Source: Chryseobacterium sp. RU37D
Lineage (GTDB): Bacteria > Bacteroidota > Bacteroidia > Flavobacteriales > Weeksellaceae
Assembly (NCBI RefSeq): GCF_900156075.1
Contig: NZ_FTMM01000002.1
Location: 1 to 64,000, forward strand
DNA: 64,000 nucleotides
Direction of reading: 5' to 3'
Positions 43,606-51,983 of the stretch are shown here, piece after piece. Within the stretch, counting starts at the first letter, position 1, and every line of letters starts with the position of its first letter. The notes beneath the pieces are model-generated. The model was not told the origin of the DNA. It ran no database searches and saw only the letters and a list, made by a program, of their open reading frames with translations. A program made the position numbers and the translations under genes.

Positions 43606-46173
43606 ATGAAACATAAATTATTTTTGGTGCCGCTTTCGATAGCGACAATATTTGCGTTTGGAACTGTAAATGCACAAAGCTCTAAAACTATTATACAGGA
43701 TTATTACCAGAAAAATGCACAACTTACTCAGAAAAATAATTTTAATAGTAAATTAGGATTTATCATTCTTAATGAAGATATTTCGAAAAGTTTGGGCGTG
43801 AATATTGTAAATGTTCAACAGACATATGATGGGCTTCGTGTGTATAACGCCTTGGGAAAAGTACTGATTAAAGATAATAAAATTATTTCCGAAAAGAATG
43901 ATTTTAAAAGAGAAATTTCTATTGCCAATCAAGGAGTTGCAAAAGATAAGTTTTCCGAAGAAACACTGAAACAAAATCTGGGTTTACAAGCCATCGCTAA
44001 GGTTGATTATTTACCTAATGTGTATTTTGAGAAAAATAATGTTTATGTATTATCAAAAGAACTTTTTGTCTCGGATAAAAATTCTTCTGATGTTTGGCAT
44101 GTAATTGCTGATGCCAATTCGGGGGAAATTCTTTCCAAAGACAATTTGACTGTTCAGTGTAATTTTAATCATGATTCTCAGAATACTGATTCAGAAAATA
44201 CAGAATTTCAAAATAAAAAAAATCTTCAAAATAGTTCGGGATTAAACGCTTCTCTTTTACTTACACCTTCTCCTGCATCTTATAATATTTTTGCCCTTCC
44301 AACGGAAGCTCCTACTTTTGGAGGACGTTCTGTTTTAAATAATCCATGGGATATCACAGCATCTCCGGAAGGATGGCATTCAGACGGAATAAATAACTAT
44401 ACAAATACAAGAGGTAATAATGTTTATGCTTATTCTGATCAGGGAAATACAAATACTCCGGGTTACTCGCCAAACGGAGGAGCCGGTCTCAATTTCGACT
44501 TTCCCTATGCAGAAGGTAGATATATCAATCCTTTCACACATAAAGATGCGGCTATTACAAATTTGTTTTATTTGAATAATAAAATTCATGATACTTTTTA
44601 TAAATTCGGGTTTACAGAAGTCTCCAGAAATTTTCAAACGAATAATTTTGGAAATGGAGGAATAGGAGGAGATGCCGTAAATGCGGAAGCTTTTGACGGA
44701 AGTGGTTTGAATAACGCCAATTTCAGTCCGGGATATGAAACGGAAATCTCTGGAACAACCTATATTTTGGCTCCAAGAATGCAAATGTATTTATGGGACA
44801 GAGCGCAGACGGCTGCAGATCCTATTTCAAGATATACCTACAATTCTCCATCAAATATCGCAAGCAGACCAAAAGTGATGGCGACAAACGCGACCTTTGG
44901 TCCAATATTGTTTGAAGGACAATCTGTAACAGGAAATTTGGCAATAGCAACTCCTGCGAATGCTTGTACAACGGTAGCAGCAGGCAGTATGACGGGAAAG
45001 ATTGGGCTTGTAAATGCGGCCGGATGTAATTTTAGTGTAAAAACTAAAAACCTGCAAAATGCAGGCGCGATAGGAGTTATACAATATCACCCATCTAGTG
45101 ATACTCCGATTACGTTGGGTGGAACAGACGCCACGATTACAATTCCTACGATTATGATTGGTAAAACAGAAGGTGAATATCTTGTAAGCCAAATTACCGC
45201 GGGAACTATTATTAATACTACTTTAAGTACAGATTTTAGTGGTTTCAGACATTCCAGTTTAGATAATGGAGTTGTTGTTCATGAATATGGGCACGGTATT
45301 TCAAACAGACTGACAGGTCAAGGTTACAGTTGCCTTTCAGCATCCAATTCTGTTGAACAAATGGGAGAAGGCTGGTCAGATTTTTTTGCATTAATGCTTA
45401 CATCTTTACCGGGAAGCACATCATCTTTGGCACGAGGTATGGCTACATATTCTGCCAGTCAGGCGATAACAGGAGTGGGAATCAGACCGGCAAAATACTC
45501 TCCTGATTTTTCTGTAAATAATTATACATACGGAAGTACAAACTCTATGACCGATTCTCATTCAATAGGATTTGTTTGGGCAACAATGCTTTGGGATCTC
45601 ACATGGAAATATGTTGAAAAATATGGATATAATAATGATGTATTAGCTAACCCAAATTCCGGAAATGCAAGAATTTTGCAAATGGTTATGAATGGTTTGA
45701 AACTACAAGCCTGCAGCCCTACATTTATTGATGGAAGAGATGCTATTCTTCAGGCAGATTTGGTAGGAAATGCAGGAGAAGACAAATGTATGATCTGGAA
45801 GGCTTTTGCTAAGAGAGGTTTAGGGGCAAATGCTTCGGCAGGTTCTAAAACAGTAATCACGGATCAGGTAGAAGATTTTACGATTCCAACAGAATGTAAT
45901 GTTTTAGCAACTGAAGAAACAGCAGTATCAAATACAAAATATGTAGTTTTCCCAAATCCTACTTATGATGAATTCTTTGTGGGAAATATAGACAAGTCTA
46001 AAGAAGAGGTTAATATAAAATTATTCGATATGTCGGGTAAGCTCGTTTTGACTGATACCAGAGAAAATACTTCAAAAAAGGCAATTTCTACAAAAGGTCT
46101 GCAGAAAGGTGTTTATATGGTTCATATAAAGCAAGGAGAAAAAATACAGACAGAAAAATTAATTATAAAATAA
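43606..46173 (+). CDS. T9SS-exported M36 (fungalysin) metallopeptidase
   Basis: An 855-residue secreted zinc protease: signal peptide ending VNAQ, an FTP/PepSY-like propeptide (about 25-185), then the M36 catalytic domain. The zinc site is HEYGHGISNRL with the third ligand in MGEGWSDFFALML. A PA (protease-associated) domain is inserted before it (about 430-540, GKIGLVNAAGCNFSVKTKNLQ). The C-terminal domain YVVFPNPTYDEFFVGNI through VYMVHIKQGEKIQTEKLIIK is a type IX secretion sorting domain. It is probably an extracellular digestive protease. Confidence 0.93.
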   Translation: MKHKLFLVPLSIATIFAFGTVNAQSSKTIIQDYYQKNAQLTQKNNFNSKLGFIILNEDISKSLGVNIVNVQQTYDGLRVYNALGKVLIKDNKIISEKNDFKREISIANQGVAKDKFSEETLKQNLGLQAIAKVDYLPNVYFEKNNVYVLSKELFVSDKNSSDVWHVIADANSGEILSKDNLTVQCNFNHDSQNTDSENTEFQNKKNLQNSSGLNASLLLTPSPASYNIFALPTEAPTFGGRSVLNNPWDITASPEGWHSDGINNYTNTRGNNVYAYSDQGNTNTPGYSPNGGAGLNFDFPYAEGRYINPFTHKDAAITNLFYLNNKIHDTFYKFGFTEVSRNFQTNNFGNGGIGGDAVNAEAFDGSGLNNANFSPGYETEISGTTYILAPRMQMYLWDRAQTAADPISRYTYNSPSNIASRPKVMATNATFGPILFEGQSVTGNLAIATPANACTTVAAGSMTGKIGLVNAAGCNFSVKTKNLQNAGAIGVIQYHPSSDTPITLGGTDATITIPTIMIGKTEGEYLVSQITAGTIINTTLSTDFSGFRHSSLDNGVVVHEYGHGISNRLTGQGYSCLSASNSVEQMGEGWSDFFALMLTSLPGSTSSLARGMATYSASQAITGVGIRPAKYSPDFSVNNYTYGSTNSMTDSHSIGFVWATMLWDLTWKYVEKYGYNNDVLANPNSGNARILQMVMNGLKLQACSPTFIDGRDAILQADLVGNAGEDKCMIWKAFAKRGLGANASAGSKTVITDQVEDFTIPTECNVLATEETAVSNTKYVVFPNPTYDEFFVGNIDKSKEEVNIKLFDMSGKLVLTDTRENTSKKAISTKGLQKGVYMVHIKQGEKIQTEKLIIK

Positions 46174-46194
46174 ATCAGCATCAACTAAAAATAA

Positions 46195-46224
46195 AAAGGA
46201 AGCCAATTTTGGTTTCCTTTTTTT
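46195..46224 (+). terminator. Terminator after M36 protease gene
   Basis: AAAGGAAGCCAA pairs with TTGGTTTCCTTT (one G-U), followed by TTTTTC. The epimerase gene begins 14 bp later. Confidence 0.8.
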
Positions 46225-46237
46225 CGTAAATTTAATA

Positions 46238-47230
46238 ATGGAATTAAGGTTTGAATTAAAACGACTTCAGTTAAAAGAAACATTTTCAATTGCTTACGGG
46301 AATTACGATAAAAGAGAAGCATTACTCGTAGAATTATCATATCAAAATTGGAAAGGTTATGGAGAATGTGTCGCGATCGATTATTATCAAATCAATCTTC
46401 AAAATTTTGTTTTAAAATTAAAAGATATTCAGGCTCAAATTGAAGCTCAGAAAATCATTCATCCAAAAGATTTTTTTAAATTTTTATTGAATTTAAATCT
46501 TCATCCGTTTTTACTTTCCGCATTGGACTGTGCTTATTGGGATCTTTTCGGAAAACTAGAAAACAAAAATTTTATTGAATTAAATCAGCTTCCAACAAAT
46601 AATTTAGTTGAAAGCTCGATCACTATTTCAGTCGGAAACAGCGATCATCAAATCGAAAGAATCAACAAAAGCAAATGGAATAAATTCAAGGTAAAATGTA
46701 AAGGTTTAAATAAAAATGATGTCGAAAAATTATTACAATTAAATCAAAATATCGCTTTAGATTCCAACGCAAGTTTTACCAATGAAGATTGTATTTGGCT
46801 TCAAAATAATGTTGAGGTTCAAAAATTCTCATATCTCGAACAGCCAAGACCTATTGGTAATTACCATGTTTTAAAAAAAGAAGGTTTTGCCAATTGGATG
46901 GCAGATGAGGATAGCCAGAACATCGATTCATTGGAAGAATTAATTCCTTATTACAAAAGCATCAATATCAAATTAATGAAATGTGGCGGATTAACTCCAG
47001 CTTTAGAAATGATAAAAAAAGCAAGGGAATTAAATTACAAAATCATGGTTGGCTGCATGACAGAATCCACCGTCGGAATTTCCGCAGGTTGCGTCTTAAC
47101 AAGTCTCGTTGATTACGTCGATCTTGATGGAGCAAATCTTATTTCCAACGATTATGCCTCAGGGAATTTTGTAGAAAACGGCAAGATTATTCTTTCCGAA
47201 AAACCAGGTTTAGGAATAATATTAAAATGA
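46238..47230 (+). CDS. Dipeptide epimerase (enolase superfamily)
   Basis: A 330-residue muconate-lactonizing-type enolase superfamily enzyme, probably L-Ala-D/L-Glu epimerase, acting in recycling of murein peptides. The catalytic lysines are the KFKVK pair (about residues 146-150) and the K in INIKLMKCGGLT. Metal ligands are D in ALDSNASF, E in SYLEQPRP and D in WMADEDSQ. The C-terminal GCMTESTVGISA is the usual specificity loop. Dipeptide specificity cannot be fixed without experiment, so the symbol is left blank. Confidence 0.85.
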   Translation: MELRFELKRLQLKETFSIAYGNYDKREALLVELSYQNWKGYGECVAIDYYQINLQNFVLKLKDIQAQIEAQKIIHPKDFFKFLLNLNLHPFLLSALDCAYWDLFGKLENKNFIELNQLPTNNLVESSITISVGNSDHQIERINKSKWNKFKVKCKGLNKNDVEKLLQLNQNIALDSNASFTNEDCIWLQNNVEVQKFSYLEQPRPIGNYHVLKKEGFANWMADEDSQNIDSLEELIPYYKSINIKLMKCGGLTPALEMIKKARELNYKIMVGCMTESTVGISAGCVLTSLVDYVDLDGANLISNDYASGNFVENGKIILSEKPGLGIILK

Positions 47231-47415
47231 ATTTAAGTAGTGAATTGTGAATTGTCAATCCGCTTTGCTTGTGATTTTTTTAGGAAAGTTATTTATTGCT
47301 GAGCATAAACTGAAGGTTTACGAACGTAGTTCAGCCCTTGCGAACGAAAAATCAACGACCTAAAAGGCAAAAAATCTTTGCGTTAAAATAAATAAGCAAA
47401 ATAAGAAATCAAAAC

Positions 47416-47447
47416 AAAAATAGACTTCAAAAGAAGCCTATTTTTTA
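47416..47447. terminator. Bidirectional terminator
   Basis: AAATAGACTTC and GAAGCCTATTT flank AAAA, with T runs on both strands. On the minus strand the hairpin overlaps the stop of the cytochrome gene; on the plus strand it lies about 190 bp past the epimerase stop. Confidence 0.7.
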
Positions 47448-47728
47448 TTTACAGATATTAGATAATCATAAACCATTTGATGTTGATCGTCGCTCAACTT
47501 GGCTTTTGGAGCCATTCTGCTAAGAGTATTTATCCATCCTTTATTATCGTGTTTTGCAGGGTCTGGTAATTTATGGCATCTGTTACACGAATTTTCGAAA
47601 ATGGTTTTTCCCTGAGCCAATTGTTCAGATGAGGTGTATTTTGGCCCGGTCACGGCTACACTTTTCGGTCCGCACGAAACTAATATTGTGACAGAACCTA
47701 GAATCATACCCAAAATCAATTTTTTCAT
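47438..47728 (-). CDS. Small cytochrome c lipoprotein, paralogue 2
   Basis: 96 residues from the ATG at 47728 (MKKLILGMILGSVTILVSCGPKS). The lipobox ends at C19, and one haem-binding CNRCHKLP motif follows. The candidate distal methionine is in LSRMAPKAKL, and the C terminus is MVYDYLISVNKK. The 20 upstream in-frame codons run into the intergenic region and are unlikely to be used. It starts 23 bp after the stop of its tandem paralogue. Confidence 0.85.
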   Translation of the reverse strand: MKKLILGMILGSVTILVSCGPKSVAVTGPKYTSSEQLAQGKTIFENSCNRCHKLPDPAKHDNKGWINTLSRMAPKAKLSDDQHQMVYDYLISVNKK

Positions 47729-47751
47729 AATAATATCTTGTTTGAAGTGAA

Positions 47752-48042
47752 TTATTTCTTCACAGACACGATATAATCGTACACCCACTGATGCTGCTCA
47801 TCCGTAAGTTTCGCTTTTGGAGCCATCGAATTCATGATTCCTACCCACTGAACCGAATTGTGAGACGTCGGATCCGGTAATTTGTGACATCTTCCGCATG
47901 AATTTTCGAAGATTGTTTTTCCTTGTGTGATCTGCTCTGCTGTAGATTTAGAAACGGTTGGTGTTGCTGCTGTTGTTGCTTTCGGAGTACAAGATGCTAG
48001 CAAAACGGCAGTAAATGATACTACAGCGATTATTTTTTTCAT
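47752..48042 (-). CDS. Small cytochrome c lipoprotein, paralogue 1
   Basis: A 96-residue lipoprotein (VLLASCTPK) with one haem motif, CGRCHKLP, and the methionine in MNSMAPKAKLTDEQHQWVYDYI. It shares most of its mature sequence with the downstream gene, so the pair is a recent tandem duplication. Probably a periplasm- or surface-facing electron carrier anchored by lipid. No oxidase or reductase genes are next to it. Confidence 0.85.
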   Translation of the reverse strand: MKKIIAVVSFTAVLLASCTPKATTAATPTVSKSTAEQITQGKTIFENSCGRCHKLPDPTSHNSVQWVGIMNSMAPKAKLTDEQHQWVYDYIVSVKK

Positions 48043-48064
48043 GTTTTAAACTATTTGATTCAAA

Positions 48065-48072
48065 CAAATGTA
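48065..48072 (-). promoter_or_regulatory. Promoter -7 box of the cytochrome pair
   Basis: TACATTTG on the minus strand, 22 bp before the first cytochrome ATG, fits TAnnTTTG. Confidence 0.5.
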
Positions 48073-48184
48073 GGAAATTCCCTTTTCCATTGCTGAAATA
48101 GAGCTTAATTTAGAAGAAATACAAATTAGAAGGATGAATTAAAGTTAATGGTGAATTCTCAATTCTGGATTTTATTATTTTTTA

Positions 48185-48270
48185 GGAGCTTAATCCCGCT
48201 TTCTGCTATATCTTTTTTTCCATTGCTTTTCCCTTACCCAAAAAGGATGCCGCGGCAATCGGGGCTAGGG
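48185..48270. repeat. CCCGC..CTATATCTTTT intergenic repeat, copy 3
   Basis: Contains TCCCGCTTTCTGCTATATCT, T-rich spacer, then AAAAGGATGCCGCGGCAATC and GGGGCTAGGG. It matches copy 2 at both ends with a different centre. Confidence 0.75.
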
Positions 48271-48309
48271 TGACAGTCTTTCATTAAAAATTCCGAAGTA
48301 GTCATAAAG

Positions 48310-48389
48310 TTTGTCATCCTGAAAGGATCTAAACTTGAATCTTTCCATTTTTTTCCAATACTAAGCCTAGATTCTTTCAGAATGACAAA
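48310..48389. repeat. TGTCATTCTGA-type inverted repeat
   Basis: Left arm TTTGTCATCCTGAAAGGATC (48310-48329) continuing TA; the right arm ending at 48389 reads TTTGTCATTCTGAAAGAATC on the minus strand. The arms agree at about 20 of 22 positions over an 80-bp element. With the preceding repeat it fills most of the 424-bp gap before meaB. Confidence 0.75.
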
Positions 48390-48466
48390 TTTTGAGGAAA
48401 TAAATGTATTTTCATCAAAAAAAATTGACAAATGAAACGCATTCCCTCTTGACCATTGACTTTTAA

Positions 48467-49468
48467 ATGTCTATTTTTGAATCAATGAAATTTTCTACAG
48501 AAGAGCTAATAGAAGGAATAAGATCAGGAAACAAACGCCTGATCGCAAAAGCTATTACATTAGTCGAAAGTAAAAAATCCGAACACAGACTTCAAGCCGA
48601 GGAATTATTAAAACAAATCATGCCTTTTACAGGAAATTCAATCCGAGTGGGCGTAACGGGAGTTCCGGGTGCGGGAAAATCAACTTTTATAGAAAATTTC
48701 GGAAGATTGGCCATTGCGAATGGCAAAAAAGTCGCTGTTTTAGCGATCGATCCCAGTTCGGCAATCAATAAAGGTAGTATTTTGGGTGATAAAACCAGAA
48801 TGGAAGAGCTTGCCAAAGAAAAAAATGCTTTTATCCGGCCTTCCCCAAGCTCCGGGTTTTTGGGAGGCGTTGCCAATACCACTTTCGAAACAATGATGAT
48901 CTGTGAAGCAGCAGGTTACGATTATATTCTCATTGAAACCGTTGGAGTAGGACAATCCGAAGTTTTGGTGGCGGATATTACTGATGTCTTTTTATTTTTA
49001 AAAATAATTGGCGGTGGCGATGAGCTCCAGGGCATCAAGCGCGGAATCATGGAAATGGTGGACGTGATTTTCATTAATAAGGTAGATAAAGACAACCTAC
49101 AAAAAGCAAAAAACACCAAATTAGAATTAAAAAGAGCCTTAGATTTTATCCCTCCCAAAGAAAAAAACTGGAAAGTTCCTGTTTTACTGGGCTCCGCTTT
49201 AAATAATGAAGGTTTGAACGAAGTTTTTGAGAAAATTAATGATTTTATCCATCTTAAAAAGAAAATCGGCAGATTTCAGGAAATAAGAACCTATCAGGCA
49301 GAAAAACGTTTTGAATACTGGGTTCAGGAATATATTTTATCAATGATGAAGAAAAGTAATTCTTTGGAAGAAGCTTATATTCAGCACAAAAAAAACGCTT
49401 CGGCAATGATTTCCAATCCCAGTACCGAAGCAAAATTATTTGTAGAGAAACTTCTTACTAAAGATTAA
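48467..49468 (+). CDS. meaB: Methylmalonyl-CoA mutase-associated GTPase MeaB
   Basis: A 333-residue G3E GTPase that loads and protects the adenosylcobalamin of methylmalonyl-CoA mutase. Walker A is GVPGAGKST, then AIDPSSAINKGSILGDKTRM, the DIETVGVGQSE-type switch (IETVGVGQSEV) and the NKVD specificity motif (FINKVDKDN). The C-terminal helices that dimerise are present. The large mutase subunit is encoded 8 kb upstream. The last four bases are shared with the convergent DUF4251 gene (TTAA forms both stops). Confidence 0.93.
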   Translation: MSIFESMKFSTEELIEGIRSGNKRLIAKAITLVESKKSEHRLQAEELLKQIMPFTGNSIRVGVTGVPGAGKSTFIENFGRLAIANGKKVAVLAIDPSSAINKGSILGDKTRMEELAKEKNAFIRPSPSSGFLGGVANTTFETMMICEAAGYDYILIETVGVGQSEVLVADITDVFLFLKIIGGGDELQGIKRGIMEMVDVIFINKVDKDNLQKAKNTKLELKRALDFIPPKEKNWKVPVLLGSALNNEGLNEVFEKINDFIHLKKKIGRFQEIRTYQAEKRFEYWVQEYILSMMKKSNSLEEAYIQHKKNASAMISNPSTEAKLFVEKLLTKD

Positions 49469-50007
49469 GGCTTTTCTTTTTGTTCTTCATTTTTAGAAAT
49501 ATATCCGTCATAAGAAATTGGCTGTCTGTCATTACTTCTAATGGACGTAAATGCTTTTCCATTTTTGAATATTTCAATGATAATTTCATCCACTGTGCTC
49601 TGGTCGTTTACTTTAATCTTTACAATAGATTTTCCTTTTTTACCCTGAGTTGTATTTACTGTAAAATCTTTTGACGTAAATCTGTAACTGTTCTGGGCAG
49701 TATTTCCATACGTAGGGTTAAAAACTCTTCCAAAATATGGCAAAGTAACTTCCAATTTATCTTTTCTTATATCAATAGAATAATTGCTTCCCGAAAGGTC
49801 CAGAATCCTTGTAGAGGTAGAATTCGGCAATGAATTCATCACATTGATGACATCATAATTTGTAGGAGTTGCTCTTTGTGCATGAAATGAGAAATCCTGA
49901 GAGTTCACAAGGTTGGTTACCGTTTGGGAATCTATATTCTGGGCAGTATAGTTTTGGAAAAGAAATAAAAATCCAATAAGGAATATAATTGAAATATACT
50001 TTTTCAT
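49465..50007 (-). CDS. DUF4251 family secreted protein
   Basis: A 180-residue exported protein from the ATG at 50007 (MKKYISIIFLIGFLFLFQNYTAQ signal peptide). DUF4251 landmarks: VTLPYFGRVFNPTYG, YRFTSKDFTVNT and the end NDRQPISYDGYISK. The longer in-frame extension upstream is antisense to the M48 gene and is not used. Function unknown; likely a periplasmic beta-sandwich. Confidence 0.82.
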   Translation of the reverse strand: MKKYISIIFLIGFLFLFQNYTAQNIDSQTVTNLVNSQDFSFHAQRATPTNYDVINVMNSLPNSTSTRILDLSGSNYSIDIRKDKLEVTLPYFGRVFNPTYGNTAQNSYRFTSKDFTVNTTQGKKGKSIVKIKVNDQSTVDEIIIEIFKNGKAFTSIRSNDRQPISYDGYISKNEEQKEKP

Positions 50008-50116
50008 GATACTAAAAATTATTATTAAATTTAATAGCAAATTATATGCAAATATATTTCCTTCTATAAAGATTTTGGAACAAAAATTGTTAAGGTTGAA
50101 CTTATACACTCGAACT

Positions 50117-50923
50117 ATGAAAATAAAACACTTTTTAGGAATAGGAGCGGTTGCCCTATTAGTCGCTGCTTGTACGACAAACCCTATCACAGGTAGGTCT
50201 TCTCTGCAGCTTGCAAACAATTCGGAAATCATGACAATGTCTGCACAGGAATATAAAACGACATTGACAAAATCTAAAGTAATCACAGGAACAGCAGATG
50301 CAAAAAGGGTGATGAGTGTAGGATCGAGGATAGAGTCTGCGGCTGAAAGATATTACCAGCAGATAGGTCGTGCTGGAGATCTTGCAAATTATAATTGGGA
50401 ATTTCACCTTTTACAAAGCAATGAACTGAACGCGTGGTGTATGCCTGGAGGAAAAGTAGCTGTTTATACAGGGATTTTACCGATTACAAAAAATGATAAT
50501 GGGCTAGCTGTAGTTATGGGACACGAGGTTTCTCACGCATTGGCTGGACATGGAAATGAAAGAATTTCCCAGGCAATGATCGCTCAATACGGAGGGCAGA
50601 TTTTGGGAGGGACAATTTCCAATGCCCAATGGGCAGGTATTTTCCAAAAGGTTTATCCCATCGGTTCACAGGTTGCTTTGCTAAAATATGGCAGAAATCA
50701 AGAATCTGAGGCGGATGAGATGGGATTATATTTAATGGGAATGGCAGGATATGACCCAAGGGAAGCAATTCCTTTCTGGAATAGAATGGAAGCTGCATCT
50801 AATGGAGAAAGACAACCGGAGTTTTTATCAACCCACCCGAATCCTGAAACCAGAATATCAGACATTAATAAAAATCTCCCTAAAGCCCTTGAATACTACA
50901 AGGCAGCAGGAGGAAAAATATAA
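50117..50923 (+). CDS. M48 family metalloprotease lipoprotein
   Basis: A 268-residue lipoprotein (ALLVAACTTNPITGR) with the zinc motif HEVSHALAGHGNER (HExxH) and the third ligand in NQESEADEMGLYLM. This is the BepA/LoiP-like branch thought to act in outer-membrane protein quality control. The ATG at 50117 gives a proper signal peptide; the upstream in-frame codons do not. It is divergent from the DUF4251 gene (109 bp between starts). Confidence 0.88.
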   Translation: MKIKHFLGIGAVALLVAACTTNPITGRSSLQLANNSEIMTMSAQEYKTTLTKSKVITGTADAKRVMSVGSRIESAAERYYQQIGRAGDLANYNWEFHLLQSNELNAWCMPGGKVAVYTGILPITKNDNGLAVVMGHEVSHALAGHGNERISQAMIAQYGGQILGGTISNAQWAGIFQKVYPIGSQVALLKYGRNQESEADEMGLYLMGMAGYDPREAIPFWNRMEAASNGERQPEFLSTHPNPETRISDINKNLPKALEYYKAAGGKI

Positions 50924-50950
50924 TTAATAATGAATTTTTAATCTTGAGTA

Positions 50951-50989
50951 GAGCCTTATTGAATTTTCGCTAATTTGGTAAGGCTTTTT
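50951..50989 (+). terminator. Terminator after M48 gene
   Basis: AGCCTTA (50952-50958) pairs with TAAGGCT (50979-50985), followed by TTTT. The loop is about 20 nt. Confidence 0.65.
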
Positions 50990-51015
50990 AATTTTAACCA
51001 TTTAAACACAATATT

Positions 51016-51330
51016 ATGAAAAGTTTATCACTTACAGGGCTTATACTTTTGGCTGTTTCCGCTTTACTTTTTTATTTGACGACGGATTTTACCGTTGAGC
51101 AGATCAGAATGCCACATATTATGGGAATAATGGGAGGTATCGGAATTGGTTTAATTATTGGTGGAATGGTAGGCTATCTAAGTAAAGGAAGTGCAATAAA
51201 GGCTGAGCAGAAAAGAAAAGAATTCAAGCAATTGCAGAAAGATAAAGAAGAGCTTGAAAAGCAGGCTGCAGAGATAGCAAGACGTAAAGCCGAGATTCAA
51301 TCTCAACAAAATCAAAATCCTCAAATCTAA
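51016..51330 (+). CDS. Small membrane protein with coiled-coil tail
   Basis: A 104-residue protein with two transmembrane helices (about 4-22 and 34-56; the second is glycine-rich, IMGGIGIGLIIGGMVGYL). A charged coiled-coil helix follows (QKRKEFKQLQKDKEELEKQAAEIARRKAEI). No named family recognised. The terminator overlaps its stop codon. Confidence 0.7.
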   Translation: MKSLSLTGLILLAVSALLFYLTTDFTVEQIRMPHIMGIMGGIGIGLIIGGMVGYLSKGSAIKAEQKRKEFKQLQKDKEELEKQAAEIARRKAEIQSQQNQNPQI

Positions 51331-51346
51331 TGATCTGAGGATTTTT
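51314..51346 (+). terminator. Terminator overlapping the end of the coding region
   Basis: AAAATCCTCA (51314-51323) pairs with TGAGGATTTT (51336-51345), followed by T. The left arm is inside the last codons of the small membrane protein gene. Confidence 0.75.
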
Positions 51347-51371
51347 ATATAACGTTAGTTTTTCATTAAAG

Positions 51372-51983
51372 TTAGAACTTGTATCCGACACCTACCATAA
51401 ACAGATTCGGCCTGTTGTCGTATCTGATTTCTTCTCCTGAAACTTTGTTGATAAAATTTCTTGAATCTTTACTGAATGCACCTTCATACCTTGCATTCAC
51501 TAGAAATTTTTTGATTTCCAGCTGCGCCCCGAGCTGATAACCCACCATAAAGTTGTCTCTTGCGTTTTCCTGAAAATCGTTGAAAGTATCTTTTTTACTC
51601 AGATTATAACTGGCCACCGGTCCTAAAAAAACGCCAAGCATATCTCCTAAAACCTTGTGTCCTACAAGAATCGGCAAATCAATACGGCTGCTTTTAATAT
51701 CGAAAGTAGTATTTTCTGCCGTGAATTCATTTTTAAAATTTGTGTAATATAATTCCGGCATTATAAAAAATGCTGCAGGAAGATTTGCCTTTAATGAAAG
51801 CCCTATATTGAAGCCGACATTATTTTTTCCTTTTCCTTCAATTGCCTGGTTTACTGTTCCCTTGAAGTTTTTCCAAGAGGGTGAGCCCGTCGGGAAAATT
51901 AAATTGGCTTTACCTGCCAGTGAAATCTGAGCTGAAGCAAATAGGGAAAAACCTATTAACGCTATACTAAGAATCTTTTTCAT
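51372..51983 (-). CDS. Outer-membrane beta-barrel protein
   Basis: A 203-residue exported protein (signal MKKILSIALIGFSLFASAQ) with alternating hydrophobic strands, ending FMVGVGYKF with a terminal aromatic as in outer-membrane barrels. It resembles the porin/PorT-like eight-stranded barrels of Bacteroidota. It overlaps the 3' end of the Mla-type ATPase gene by 17 bp, so it is the third gene of that operon and may be the outer-membrane part of the lipid transporter; the link is by position only. Confidence 0.75.
   Translation of the reverse strand: MKKILSIALIGFSLFASAQISLAGKANLIFPTGSPSWKNFKGTVNQAIEGKGKNNVGFNIGLSLKANLPAAFFIMPELYYTNFKNEFTAENTTFDIKSSRIDLPILVGHKVLGDMLGVFLGPVASYNLSKKDTFNDFQENARDNFMVGYQLGAQLEIKKFLVNARYEGAFSKDSRNFINKVSGEEIRYDNRPNLFMVGVGYKF

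Noticed and set aside
50006..50116. In-frame extension of the M48 protease upstream of its lipoprotein signal
   Set aside because: The extra 37 residues would bury the signal peptide, and they overlap the divergent gene's start.
50008..50286. In-frame N-terminal extension of the DUF4251 protein (to 273 residues)
   Set aside because: It runs antisense through the M48 gene start and hides a perfect signal peptide that begins at 50007.
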